From NCBI GenBank assembly GCA_019359215.1, contig JAHHHS010000029.1:1-64000 (forward strand): DNA of 64,000 bases. Direction: 5' to 3'. The notes under the pieces were generated by a model. It was given only the letters and a program-made list of their open reading frames with translations, searched no databases and was not told where the DNA came from. Shown one piece after another: positions 37,100 through 46,084 of this stretch (positions are counted from its first letter, which is position 1; the number at the start of each line of letters is the position of its first letter). The position numbers were made by a program, and so were the translations under genes. Source of the stretch: Nostoc indistinguendum CM1-VF10 (GTDB lineage: Bacteria; Cyanobacteriota; Cyanobacteriia; Cyanobacteriales; Nostocaceae).

Positions 37100-38542
37100 A
37101 TGAATCAGCCTACAACAAAATCTTGGCATGAAGTTCGCGCAGCTTTTCAAAAAATTTGGGGTTCTGAAGATTTCCGCCCACCACAAGGAGAAATTGTCAG
37201 TAGTTTATTGGCACAAAAAGATGCGCTGATTATTATGCCCACAGGTGGGGGAAAGTCTATTTGTTTTCAACTTCCCGCACTCCTACAAACAGGGTTAGCA
37301 TTGGTAGTTTCGCCCTTAGTGGCGTTGATGGAAAATCAAGTACAGGAACTACGAGAAAGTAATCAAAAAGCTGCACTTTTGCATAGTGAATTGTCTTCAT
37401 CTCAACGCCGTGTAACTCTGCAAGCTTTAGAACGTCAACAACTAAGATTACTTTATTTATCACCAGAAACTTTGCTAAGTGCGCCAGTGTGGGAAAGATT
37501 ATGTCACCCGCAATTGCAAATCAATGGCTTAATTTTGGATGAAGCCCATTGTTTAGTGCAGTGGGGAGACACGTTTCGCCCAGCTTATCGCAGATTAGGG
37601 GCTGTGCGTCCTGCATTGCTAAAATCAAAACCACCGGGAACAAAAATCAGCATCGCCGCTTTTACCGCGACTGCTGACCCTTCAACTCAAAAAACTATTC
37701 AAACAGTTTTACAATTACAGCAACCAGAAATTTTCCGTTTAAATCCTTACCGTCCTAATTTGCATCCCAGCATTCGCATCGCTTGGACGCCACGAGGTAG
37801 AAAACAACAATTATTAAAGTTTATTCAAAATAGACCACAACAATCAGGATTAGTTTATGTTCGCACGAGACGAGATAGCGAGGATTTAGCCCAATGGTTA
37901 GCAGAGATGGGTTATGCAACAGCTAGTTATCATGCGGGACTGGGTGCAACAGAACGCCGTGCAGTTGAAGCAAGCTGGTTAAGTGGGAAAATACCGTTTG
38001 TTGTGTGTACCTGTGCGTTTGGCATGGGGATTAATAAATCAGATGTTCGCTGGGTTGCCCATTTTCACGCACCACATCTGCTATCTGAATATGTGCAAGA
38101 AATTGGCCGCGCTGGAAGGGATGGGAAACCGGCAGAAGCATTGACATTAGTGAGTGAGCCTACGGGGTGGTTAGATCCAGAGGATAAGCAAAGACAACAA
38201 TTTTTTCAAGAACAAATGCGATCGCAACAACAAATAGCGCAGCAACTTGTGAAAAAATTACCAAAACAGGGAGAAGTGAATGCAGTAACCCGACAATTTC
38301 CCGAAGGTGCTACGGCGCTAGCTTTACTCCACAGTGACGGTCAGTTAAACTGGCTTGACCCTTTTCATTACACTATTGGGCAAAAAGCCGGAAATCAGCC
38401 ACCGGGGCAATTACACGCTGCTAAACAGATGAATCAATATCTGACAACCAAGCAATGTCGTTGGCAATTTTTGTTAAACGCCTTTGGTTTTGATAAAGAA
38501 GCTGCTAACTGGCGTTGCGGACATTGCGACAATTGCCGCTAA
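37100..38542 (+). CDS. recQ: RecQ-family ATP-dependent DNA helicase
   Basis: A 480-residue superfamily 2 helicase. Motif I MPTGGGKS, motif Ia VVSPLVALMENQVQE, motif II DEAHCLVQWG, motif III FTATAD, motif V FGMGINKSDVRWV and motif VI QEIGRAGRDGKP are all present. The end is a short zinc-binding region with CRW and CGHCDNCR; there is no HRDC domain. It unwinds DNA in recombination and fork repair. It ends 4 bases before the convergent repeat locus. Confidence 0.92.
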   Translation: MNQPTTKSWHEVRAAFQKIWGSEDFRPPQGEIVSSLLAQKDALIIMPTGGGKSICFQLPALLQTGLALVVSPLVALMENQVQELRESNQKAALLHSELSSSQRRVTLQALERQQLRLLYLSPETLLSAPVWERLCHPQLQINGLILDEAHCLVQWGDTFRPAYRRLGAVRPALLKSKPPGTKISIAAFTATADPSTQKTIQTVLQLQQPEIFRLNPYRPNLHPSIRIAWTPRGRKQQLLKFIQNRPQQSGLVYVRTRRDSEDLAQWLAEMGYATASYHAGLGATERRAVEASWLSGKIPFVVCTCAFGMGINKSDVRWVAHFHAPHLLSEYVQEIGRAGRDGKPAEALTLVSEPTGWLDPEDKQRQQFFQEQMRSQQQIAQQLVKKLPKQGEVNAVTRQFPEGATALALLHSDGQLNWLDPFHYTIGQKAGNQPPGQLHAAKQMNQYLTTKQCRWQFLLNAFGFDKEAANWRCGHCDNCR

Positions 38543-38546
38543 ACCG

Positions 38547-38975
38547 TCATGTTCCGTTTAAAAAGTAAAAAGTACATAAAATATTCCATACAAAAGCTTC
38601 GTTCACGAGTGTAAAAGATTCATCGCCGAGTATCAAAGACTCGTCAGTGAGTATCAAAGGCTCATCGCCGAGTATCAAAGACTCGTCAGCGAGTATCAAA
38701 GACTCATCGCCGAGTATCAAAGACTCGTCAGCGAGTATCAAAGACTCGTCAGCGAGTATCAAAGACTCATCGCCGAGTATCAAAGACTCATCAGCGAGTA
38801 TCAAAGACTCATCGCCGAGTATCAAAGACTCGTCAGCGACCATCAAAGACTCATTCACAAGTTTTACTAATTGCTGACTGTAATACCAATTTTCTAAATA
38901 AAAGCTATAAATTTGTATCTTCTCCTCTTTTCGCTTCTCCTGCTCAAGAACAGCCTGTCTTAAGCTGTTACGCAT
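38547..38975 (-). CDS. Possible tandem-repeat protein (DESLILA/G repeats)
   Basis: A 142-codon frame. The first 36 residues (MRNSLRQAVLEQEKRKEEK, YSFYLENWYYSQ) are unique, then about 12 repeats of ESLILA/GD, then a short unique tail. The complementary strand is also open with SIKDSSP repeats. Its 5' region and first codons (MRNSL) are duplicated at 58881-58944, which favours this strand as meaningful. No known family; expression unproven. Confidence 0.35.
   Translation of the reverse strand: MRNSLRQAVLEQEKRKEEKIQIYSFYLENWYYSQQLVKLVNESLMVADESLILGDESLILADESLILGDESLILADESLILADESLILGDESLILADESLILGDEPLILTDESLILGDESFTLVNEAFVWNILCTFYFLNGT
38600..38870. repeat. 21-bp tandem repeat array (about 12 copies)
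   Basis: Units of GAGTATCAAAGACTC followed by GTCAGC or ATCGCC alternate in a near-regular pattern. The 21-bp period preserves frames on both strands. Confidence 0.9.
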
Positions 38976-39032
38976 TTAACTTGAACATTTACATGAAGGC
39001 TGATGACTGATAACCGTCAACAGTTAACAGTT
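38960..39032 (-). repeat. Leader sequence shared with 58881-58944
   Basis: Read on the minus strand, TAACTGTTGACGGTTA, a short variable piece, then ATGTAAATGTTCAAGTTAAA and ATGCGTAACAGCTTAA. The same string occurs on the plus strand near 58.9 kb. It spans the region before, and the first codons of, the DESLILA repeat ORF. Confidence 0.8.
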
Positions 39033-39203
39033 AACGACCGTAAAGAGTGTTTATACTTTTTTAGCGCGCATCATTAATAGATAAATTTCTTTAATTTAAC
39101 TGCATTGCCTTATGCCATATTCTCCAATTAGGTTCACCCAATAGGATGAATTGTCATTTTCATAACCAAGTGACAATAGGGTAGTCAAGTAGAGGATGAA
39201 AAT

Positions 39204-40872
39204 ATGTCATCTGCTCAAGCACCCTCCCTACCACCGTTGATTCCGCGCGAAATTCTCTTTGGGAATCCCGAAAAAACTAGCCCACAACTCTCGCCTGATG
39301 GCAAATACTTGGCATATATCGCCCCCGATGAGAAAAATGTCTTGCAAGTATGGTTGCGAACTGTAGGACAAGAAGACGACCAGATACTAACTGCTGATAA
39401 AAAGCGCGGTATCCGCATTTTCTTCTGGACTTATAACGCCGACCAGTTGATTTATATGCAAGACTCGGATGGCGACGAGAACTTTCACCTCCACTTGGTT
39501 AATATTCACTCCAAAATTGTGCGTGACTTAACGCCATTCCAGGGTGTAAAAGCTGAACTCGTCGAACTGGAACCTAAATTTCCAGATGAAGTGCTGGTAG
39601 CGTTGAACTTGAACAATCCCCAGAAGTTTGACGTTTACCGCATCAACCTTAAAAATGGTGCGGTTGAGTTCGACACTGATAACCCCGGTAATATTATCAG
39701 TTGGACATCTGACGCTGATTTCCAAATACGTGCAGCAACAGCTAGCACACGCGATGGTGGTTACGACCTCTTATTGCAGAAACCAGATAAACAGTGGGAA
39801 ATTCTTCGCCACTGGGGGTCAGAAGAAGAAGGGAATTCTGTAAGTTTTTCGGCTGATGGTAAAACCCTTTATATTGAAGGGAATCACGATGCTAACGCCA
39901 AACGTCTGCTAGCTGTTGACCTAGACACCCGTCAAGAAACTGTCATTGCTGAAGATGAGCAGTATGATGTCGTGGGGATAATTATTCAGCCACTGACGCG
40001 AGTTATCCAAGCAGTTTCTTTCTACAAAGATAAACAGGAATGGCAGGTAATTGACCAGAGTATCGCCGCAGATTTTGAGGAAATCGCCAAGGTGCGTCCT
40101 GGAGAATTCTCTGTAATTAGCCGCGACTTGGAAGATAAAAGCTGGCTAGTAGCTTATAGAACTTTGGGCGCGGGATACTTGGGGTTTCTCTCCCTTAGTG
40201 CAATGGCTAGCTAACCGGGGTTATGCCGTGCTGCAAGTCAACTTTCGCGGTTCCACTGGCTACGGTAAAGCATTTTTGAATGCTGGGAATCGAGAATGGG
40301 CTGGCAAAATGCACGATGACTTGATTGATAGTGTTAACTGGCTAGTAGAAAAAGGTATTTCCGACCCGCAAAAGATTGCGATTATGGGTGGTTCTTATGG
40401 AGGTTACGCCACTCTAGTAGGATTGACTTTTACACCAGAAGTTTTCGCTGCTGGCGTGGATATTGTCGGGCCAAGTAACCTAATTACTCTGGTAGAAACT
40501 ATACCGCCTTATTGGGAACCATTGAAGGCAATGCTTTATCATCGCGTTGGTAATTTAGAGACAGAAGAAGAGTTTTTGAAATCGCGATCGCCTTTATTCT
40601 TTGCTGACCGAATTCAAAAACCTTTACTCATCGGTCAAGGTGCAAATGATCCACGAGTGAAACAATCAGAAAGCGATCAAATTGTCAACGCCATGCAACA
40701 GGCTGGTTTACCTGTGCAATATGCACTTTATACAGATGAAGGACATGGTTTTGCCAGACCAGAAAATCGGTTGCACTTTTTTGCGATCGCAGAAGAGTTT
40801 CTCGCCAAATACTTAGGCGGAAGATTTGAACCTTTAGCAGATATCCCCGGTCATTCAGGAATAGTTCAATAA
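39204..40872 (+). pseudogene. S9-family prolyl oligopeptidase-like peptidase, internal deletion with frameshift
   Basis: The 5' part (39204-40214) encodes the beta-propeller domain of an S9 peptidase. The 3' part (40198-40872) encodes the alpha/beta hydrolase domain with the nucleophile in GGSYGGY, the acid in GANDPRV and the His in DEGHGF. At about 40161-40168 the frame jumps from DKSWLVAYRTL directly to ARDTWGFSPLVQWLANRGY; the roughly 80 residues that normally lie between, including the HGGPW motif, are gone, and the two halves are in different frames. A full-length enzyme cannot be made. Confidence 0.8.
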
Positions 40873-41073
40873 AGTTTCACGCATGGTGGTTAGTGTTATT
40901 CACTGGCCACCTTAATATTTTTAATTTGGAAGGATTTATCCATACAACAACTGATTCCTAATTTCATCAGCCGTTAGTAGCGCGAGGAGGTTTCAGCAAA
41001 CATAGAACGAATTACTCAGCAGAACTGGCATTGCCTTTAGTTTACAAATAGTTTTGGTCAGCAGGAGGCTGGT

Positions 41074-41121
41074 GCGATCGCAAAAGAGTTTCTTGCCAAG
41101 TACTTTAGATGGGAGATTGTA
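41074..41121 (+). pseudogene. Second S9-peptidase C-terminal scrap
   Basis: AIAKEFLAKYF followed by RWE matches AIAEEFLAKYL, GRFE at the end of the S9 gene 290 bases upstream, also at DNA level (GAGTTTCTTGCCAA). It is probably a leftover of a former tandem copy. Confidence 0.5.
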
Positions 41122-41446
41122 ACCTACTTTGATGTTCAGACTCTTCTTTTTGCAACAGAAAATCAAGATAATCTTGTAATTGTAATAGCGTCGCTCCCGA
41201 TAGCTGACGTAACTTAGCTAAAATCATTTCTTCTTGCTGCCACTGGGCAATGGGAATAATCTGAGATGCTGGTACTTCGATCGTCACATGGGGCAAATCA
41301 AACCCTTCCAGACTATACCCATCCTCTTCTCCTTCAGGCATGGGGTAATGTTCCACAATTGTTGCAACATTCCCTCGCTTCAGGTTGTATTCTGGTAAGT
41401 CCTGTGCTAAAACAACTTGGGACAATAGAGGGTGCTGTACCTTCAT
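41105..41446 (-). CDS. DUF4926 domain protein
   Basis: A 113-residue protein from the ATG at 41446 (MKVQHPLL); longer upstream readings lack support. The DUF4926-like N-terminal half reads VVLAQDLPEYNLKRGNVATI, VEHYP and GYSLEGFD, then VTIEVPASQI. The C-terminal half is a helical extension. This family usually follows a DUF6883 gene, as here (67-base gap), and the pair is organised like a toxin-antitoxin module, but neither activity has been shown. Confidence 0.65.
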   Translation of the reverse strand: MKVQHPLLSQVVLAQDLPEYNLKRGNVATIVEHYPMPEGEEDGYSLEGFDLPHVTIEVPASQIIPIAQWQQEEMILAKLRQLSGATLLQLQDYLDFLLQKEESEHQSRLQSPI

Positions 41447-41513
41447 GAGTTGGCTCCTTGATCTGGCACTAAGGTGACAAATTTGGTTGTATCGTTTGCA
41501 ACCATCCAAATGG

Positions 41514-41777
41514 TTAAACATTGAGTTCAACGCCATTAATCCCCCGCAGACACGCACGAATGGCATACTTCTGTCCATAGCGAGTTGTTTCGATCGCCTC
41601 GGCAGGTTGCGTTAAAACTTGAGCGCGTAAATCCAGTTTTAGTTGTTGCCAGTTCTCTAGCGTGTATCCAGCCTTAGCTAGAAATTTAGATTTATCGTCT
41701 TTTGGCAACGGCACAAGCAGATACTTGGTTAGCTTTTCTTCTGCGATTATTGCATCCTGCGGTAAAAAGACCATCAA
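41514..41777 (-). CDS. DUF6883 domain protein
   Basis: An 87-residue protein with FLPQDAIIAEEKLTKYLLVP, DKSKFLAKAGYTLENWQQL and the C-terminal TTRYGQKYAIRACLRGING. It matches the small DUF6883 proteins common in cyanobacteria. It is upstream of the DUF4926 gene on the same strand, in probable operon order. Function unknown; a toxin-like role is inferred only from context. Confidence 0.65.
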   Translation of the reverse strand: MMVFLPQDAIIAEEKLTKYLLVPLPKDDKSKFLAKAGYTLENWQQLKLDLRAQVLTQPAEAIETTRYGQKYAIRACLRGINGVELNV

Positions 41778-41854
41778 CTCATGGCATGAATTTTGGGTAG
41801 GAATTATTGACTACATTTTACTCTGGGATGCAGGTCGTCTGCATATTTGAGATA

Positions 41855-42213
41855 TTACTTTCTCCAAGCGTTGAGTACTTGCTCTACAGTTAGCTGAAAT
41901 TATCTAGGGTAATTGTGGATCGCGTTGCACCTTCTAAGGCGGTTGCAAGTTCATCCGTCAGCACAACTAAGTCAGGAATGCGAGTTGTCGCACGAAAACC
42001 AGCAACAACAATTTCAACTTTGTTACTTAACCGATTAACGGGGACGAACTTGAGGAAATTTATCAGCAAAAAGAGAGATATCTGGACATTTTTTGGGCTT
42101 TCGGGTGGCATTGCAACTAACTCACCCGCCACCAGTTCATACTGGCTATCCGTGCCATCGTCATACTTAAAATATTCTTCAAGCGTTAGACCTTTGCCAG
42201 TGATTGCAGTCAT
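41855..42213 (-). pseudogene. Uma2-family endonuclease with internal deletion and frameshift
   Basis: The first about 104 codons encode a normal Uma2 N-terminus (LTLEEYFKYDDGTDSQYELV, GELVAMPPES, RIPDLVVLTDE). After TITLD the frame stops, while the next frame reads FQLTVEQVLNAWRK and stops at 41855-41857; that is the expected Uma2 C-terminus. The 60-70 residues between, with the central EVVSP and DYR-K core, are missing. The breakpoint is near 41895-41905. Confidence 0.75.
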
Positions 42214-42378
42214 ATCAGGTCAACAGAAGTTACGTTCTGATAGTTTGCCAAATTCATCAATCCTGATCTATTATTTAAAACCACAGATAATTCATAGATA
42301 TTTATCTGTGGTTATATTTTCATCCACTTGACTTTTGCAAATTTAGTAAACGCCTAATTATTTAAAGCGATCGCTTCC

Positions 42379-43371
42379 CTAAAATTGTTGCAAAAATCTC
42401 AAATCACTAGCATACAATCGACGAATATCATCGATTTGATGTAACACCATTGCAAAGCGTTCTACACCAAAACCGGCAGCAAATCCTGTATAAACTTCTG
42501 GGTCATAACCCACAGACTTAAGTACATTTGGATCGACCATACCGCAGCCCATCACCTCCAGCCATCGCCCATTCCACTGCAAATCCACCTCAGCTGAGGG
42601 TTCGGTAAACGGGAAATAACTAGCGCGGAACCGAATTGGTAAATCGCCAAAAATCGCTTGTAAAAATACCTTAATTGTGCCTTTGAGGTCTGTAAAAGTT
42701 AGCCCCTCATCAATGGCTAAAAGTTCTATTTGATGGAAAACAGCCGAGTGAGTCGCATCTACATTATCTCGCCGATAAACTCGCCCTGGAGCCACAACCC
42801 GAATCGGTGGTTCTTCTCTTTCCATGTAACGAATTTGCACTGACGAGGTATGAGTGCGGAGGAGATTGCCATCTGGCAGGTAGAAGGTATCCTGCATATC
42901 ACGGGCAGGGTGGTCAGGCGGGGTATTAAGAGCCTCGAAATTATAGTAATCTGTTTCCATCTCTGGCCCTTGAGCCACGGTGTAGCCCATACCAACAAAG
43001 ATATCCAGTGCCCGGTCAATAATGCCGTTGAGGGGATGAATGCGACCTTGGGGGCTGTAAATTCCCGGCATAGTCACATCCAGAGTTTCCGCCTCTAGCA
43101 AAGCTTGAATTTGCGCGGCTTCTAGGGCAACGCGTTGCTGGTCTAGACTAGTTTGCAGAGATTCTTTGACTGTATTGGCGATCGCTCCAATTTTCGGTCG
43201 TTCCTCTGCACTCATCTGCCCCATACTTCGCAACAGTGCCCCCAGTTCACCTTTTTTACCCAGATAGTTAACTCTGAGTTCCTCCAGACGTTCTAGGGTG
43301 TTGGCGGCTGCGATCGCTTTTTCTCCTTCCTGCCGCAGTGCTAAAAGTTGAGCTTCTAAATTGCTAGTCAT
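42379..43371 (-). CDS. pheS: Phenylalanine-tRNA ligase alpha subunit
   Basis: Class II aminoacyl-tRNA synthetase subunit, 330 residues. The N-terminal coiled coil (about 1-85) precedes the catalytic core with GPEMETDYYNFEALNTPPDH, motif 2 RVYRRDNVDATHSAVFHQIE and motif 3 GFAAGFGVERFAM. It charges tRNA-Phe together with PheT, whose gene is not adjacent, as is usual in cyanobacteria. Heptad repeats begin directly upstream of the start. Confidence 0.95.
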   Translation of the reverse strand: MTSNLEAQLLALRQEGEKAIAAANTLERLEELRVNYLGKKGELGALLRSMGQMSAEERPKIGAIANTVKESLQTSLDQQRVALEAAQIQALLEAETLDVTMPGIYSPQGRIHPLNGIIDRALDIFVGMGYTVAQGPEMETDYYNFEALNTPPDHPARDMQDTFYLPDGNLLRTHTSSVQIRYMEREEPPIRVVAPGRVYRRDNVDATHSAVFHQIELLAIDEGLTFTDLKGTIKVFLQAIFGDLPIRFRASYFPFTEPSAEVDLQWNGRWLEVMGCGMVDPNVLKSVGYDPEVYTGFAAGFGVERFAMVLHQIDDIRRLYASDLRFLQQF

Positions 43372-43410
43372 TAGTTATTAGTCATTAGCCATTAGTCATT
43401 AGTCTATAGT
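43366..43410. repeat. AT-rich heptad repeats before pheS
   Basis: CATTAGT/TATTAGT heptads, about six copies. The same family recurs near 12100, 15420, 30890 and 45720. Confidence 0.8.
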
Positions 43411-43589
43411 CAAAAGCTGTGAACTGCTCGATAAATTAACTTACAGGCAAGGTGCAAAACCCCCTTGTTATAGGTAGGCAAACTTGCGTCACAGTGTACT
43501 AGTCAGTATAAATGTTTTTTTGCTCCTTGTGACCTCAGACATTGACAAATAGCTAATAACAAATAACAAATAACTAATGAGCAATACTT

Positions 43590-43647
43590 CTCTACGAGAG
43601 GCTGCGCCCTAAGCGTTCGCGTAGCTTGCTTCTCCGTAGGAGTACCC
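43590..43647. repeat. Dispersed repeat with hairpins upstream of surE
   Basis: CTCTACGAGAGGCTGCGCC followed by TTCGCGTAGCTTGC and TTCTCCGTAGGAGTAC contains two short stem-loops. This is a typical dispersed Nostoc element and sits 30 bases before the surE start. Confidence 0.65.
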
Positions 43648-43676
43648 TCAGTACAAGTGACCAATGACTAATGACT

Positions 43677-44474
43677 ATGAAATTACTAATTAGCAACGAT
43701 GACGGCATTTCTGCTTTGGGGATTCGTACCTTAGCGAACTGCTTGGCAGAGGCAGGTCATGATGTCAGTGTAGTTTGCCCAGATCGAGAGCGGTCGGCAA
43801 CTGGGCACGGATTAACTCTACACCAACCCATTCGCGCCGAAATTGTTGAATCAATTTTTCATCCTGCTGTCAAAGCTTGGGCTTGTGATGGTACGCCTTC
43901 AGATTGCGTCAAATTAGCACTGTGGGCTTTGTTAGATACTCCCCCTGATTTGGTTCTCTCTGGCATTAATCAAGGTGCGAATTTGGGAACTGAAATCTTG
44001 TATTCTGGCACTGTTTCGGCGGCAATGGAAGGTTTAATTGAAGGCATTCCCAGTGTAGCGCTAAGTCTTATTAGTCACACATCTAAAGACTTTCAACCTG
44101 CTGCTAAGTTTGCCAAAATTCTTGTAGACCAGTTAGCCCAAAAACCTCTGCCAGATTTAATGTTGCTTAACGTCAATATTCCTGCTGTGAAGTGGGAAGA
44201 AATTGCTGGAGTTACTCTTACCCGTCAAGGAGTACGGCGTTACATTGATGTGTTTGATAAACGAGTTGATCCTCGTGGAAAAACATACTACTGGTTAACC
44301 GGAGAGGTAATTGAGGATGTGGAACCCTCAACGGGATTAAATCTGCTTCAAAATGTACCTTTAGATGTGCATATTGTACGTAAAAACTACATCAGTATAA
44401 CTCCGTTACAATACAATCTTACTTACGCAGATGGGCTAGATAAATTATCTGATTGGGAATTCAATTTTTCGTGA
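43677..44474 (+). CDS. surE: 5'/3'-nucleotidase SurE
   Basis: A metal-dependent nucleotidase of 265 residues. The N-terminal LLISNDDG carries the metal ligands; RSATGHGLTLHQP, GTPSDCVKLAL, SGINQGANLGTEILYSGTV and EGIPSVALS are the conserved SurE blocks. The ATG at 43677 is preferred to the one two codons earlier because MKLLISNDDG is the usual start. Confidence 0.93.
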   Translation: MKLLISNDDGISALGIRTLANCLAEAGHDVSVVCPDRERSATGHGLTLHQPIRAEIVESIFHPAVKAWACDGTPSDCVKLALWALLDTPPDLVLSGINQGANLGTEILYSGTVSAAMEGLIEGIPSVALSLISHTSKDFQPAAKFAKILVDQLAQKPLPDLMLLNVNIPAVKWEEIAGVTLTRQGVRRYIDVFDKRVDPRGKTYYWLTGEVIEDVEPSTGLNLLQNVPLDVHIVRKNYISITPLQYNLTYADGLDKLSDWEFNFS

Positions 44475-44761
44475 ATAATTTAATTTATCAGAATAAAACT
44501 AGAGTTATTTAAATGCATCAGAGAAAAATGTAGGCTATAACGTAGGGGCACTCTTGAAATAACCGATACACATTTGCCCCAAAAACGGGAAAATCCCACT
44601 TGAGGGTATTTGATCCACATTTACACAATCAGCCAGAAACAGTGTATGCTGTTTTACCAAGAAATCCTCCCTCTAGCAAAATCGGTGAGGCAGCATAAAC
44701 TTAGACAAAATAAGTAACAATTTTTCCACTTATCGCCCGCTCAGTCCAGCAAGCAACACCC

Positions 44762-45658
44762 ATGTCTAGGATAGAGAACCAATTTAGCGTACAATTTTGG
44801 GGCGTTCGCGGCAGCATCCCCAGTCCAGGGCCACACACCGTTCGTTACGGCGGTAATACCCCTTGCATATCAATGCAAGCGGGCGATAAACGCTTAATTT
44901 TCGATGCAGGCACGGGACTACATGTTTTGGGGCAATCGTTATTGCGCCAAATGCCCTTAGAAGCTCATATATTTTTTACCCACTCTCACTGGGATCATAT
45001 GCAGGGTTTTCCCTTCTTTACCCCAGGGTTTGTGAAGGGGAATGACTTTCATATCTACGGCGCGATCGCACCTGATGGTTCTACCATAGAACAGCGCCTC
45101 AATGACCAAATGTTGCACCCGAACTTTCCCGTACCCTTGCAGATTATGCAAGCTAATTTAAATTTCTACGACATTCGACCGGGGCAACCAATACAAATTG
45201 ATGACGTTTCCGTAGAAACAGCACCTTTAAACCATCCAGGTGAAGCTATAGGATACCGTGTCAGTTGGCGTGGTGGTGCTGCTGCTTATATTACCGATAC
45301 CGAACATTTCCCCGACCGAATCGATGACAATGTGCTGTGGCTAGCTCGTAATGCCGACATCCTGATTTACGATTCCACTTACACAGACGAAGAATACCAT
45401 TCCTCAAAAAGCCCAAAAATTGGCTGGGGACATTCAACCTGGCAAGAAGCAGTGAAAGTGGCACAAGCCGCTAATGTCAAAACTCTGGTGATTTACCACC
45501 ACGACCCCGCCCACAATGACGACTTTTTGGATAATGTAGGGAAACAAGTAGCGGCGCAATTTCCCGGAGCCATCATGGCACGGGAAGGAATGGAACTTCA
45601 GATTTCCACCTCAGTTGCCTTATCAGAATCTTTTCCTGTTAGCAAATTTTCTACTTAA
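44762..45658 (+). CDS. MBL-fold metallo-hydrolase
   Basis: A 298-residue beta-lactamase-fold hydrolase. It has an N-terminal FWGVRGSIPSPGP, FDAGTG, the zinc-binding HSHWDH, a second His in NHPGEAIGYRV, ITDTEH and a distal VIYHHDPAHNDD. This is the subgroup related to PhnP/RNase Z-like phosphodiesterases, often associated with cyclic-nucleotide or phosphonate metabolism, but the substrate is not evident. Confidence 0.85.
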   Translation: MSRIENQFSVQFWGVRGSIPSPGPHTVRYGGNTPCISMQAGDKRLIFDAGTGLHVLGQSLLRQMPLEAHIFFTHSHWDHMQGFPFFTPGFVKGNDFHIYGAIAPDGSTIEQRLNDQMLHPNFPVPLQIMQANLNFYDIRPGQPIQIDDVSVETAPLNHPGEAIGYRVSWRGGAAAYITDTEHFPDRIDDNVLWLARNADILIYDSTYTDEEYHSSKSPKIGWGHSTWQEAVKVAQAANVKTLVIYHHDPAHNDDFLDNVGKQVAAQFPGAIMAREGMELQISTSVALSESFPVSKFST

Positions 45659-46084
45659 AGATTGCGATCGGAGGAATTGGAGATTTTAGATTAGATTGGT
45701 GATCAGAAGCTTTCAGCAGTCATTCGTCATTGGTCATTGGTCATTAGTCATTGGTGATTAGTCATTGGACAAAGCGCAAAATCTGTAGCAAGATCCCGCA
45801 GGGTGCGCCGACTTCCGGCGATAGAGTAGCGATTCGTCGAGTCTGCATACCCCTGGTGAAAAGCAAGATAGCTACGCACATCGTCTTGTAGAGAGCGTCT
45901 GGCTTTTCTACGAGACGCTCTTGCTAGCTTGCTTAAGAGTAGAAATTTTGTAAGAGAGAACAAAGGACAAATGACAAATGACAAATTACAAGTTGCTACT
46001 AGAAAACCTGTACTCCTCAAGGCAGTTTACTATAAGGTAGCTTCCTGCTGATAGCTAAAATAAACCTAAAATCTCAGAATCCAC
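45659..46084. other. Intergenic region made largely of repeats
   Basis: CATTGGT/CATTAGT heptads lie at 45719-45770 and a dispersed hairpin element (GTAGAGAGCGTCTGGC, TTTCTACGAGACGCTC) at 45885-45935. I see no gene; the 90-codon reverse frame here consists of repeat sequence. Confidence 0.6.

Noticed and set aside
38600..38870. CRISPR-like array of 21-bp repeats
   Set aside because: The units are contiguous with no unique spacers, the period is too short, and no cas genes are near; it is a simple tandem array. The same applies to 15741-16062.
45748..46020. 90-codon reverse ORF between the MBL gene and ribF
   Set aside because: Made almost entirely of heptad and dispersed hairpin repeats.
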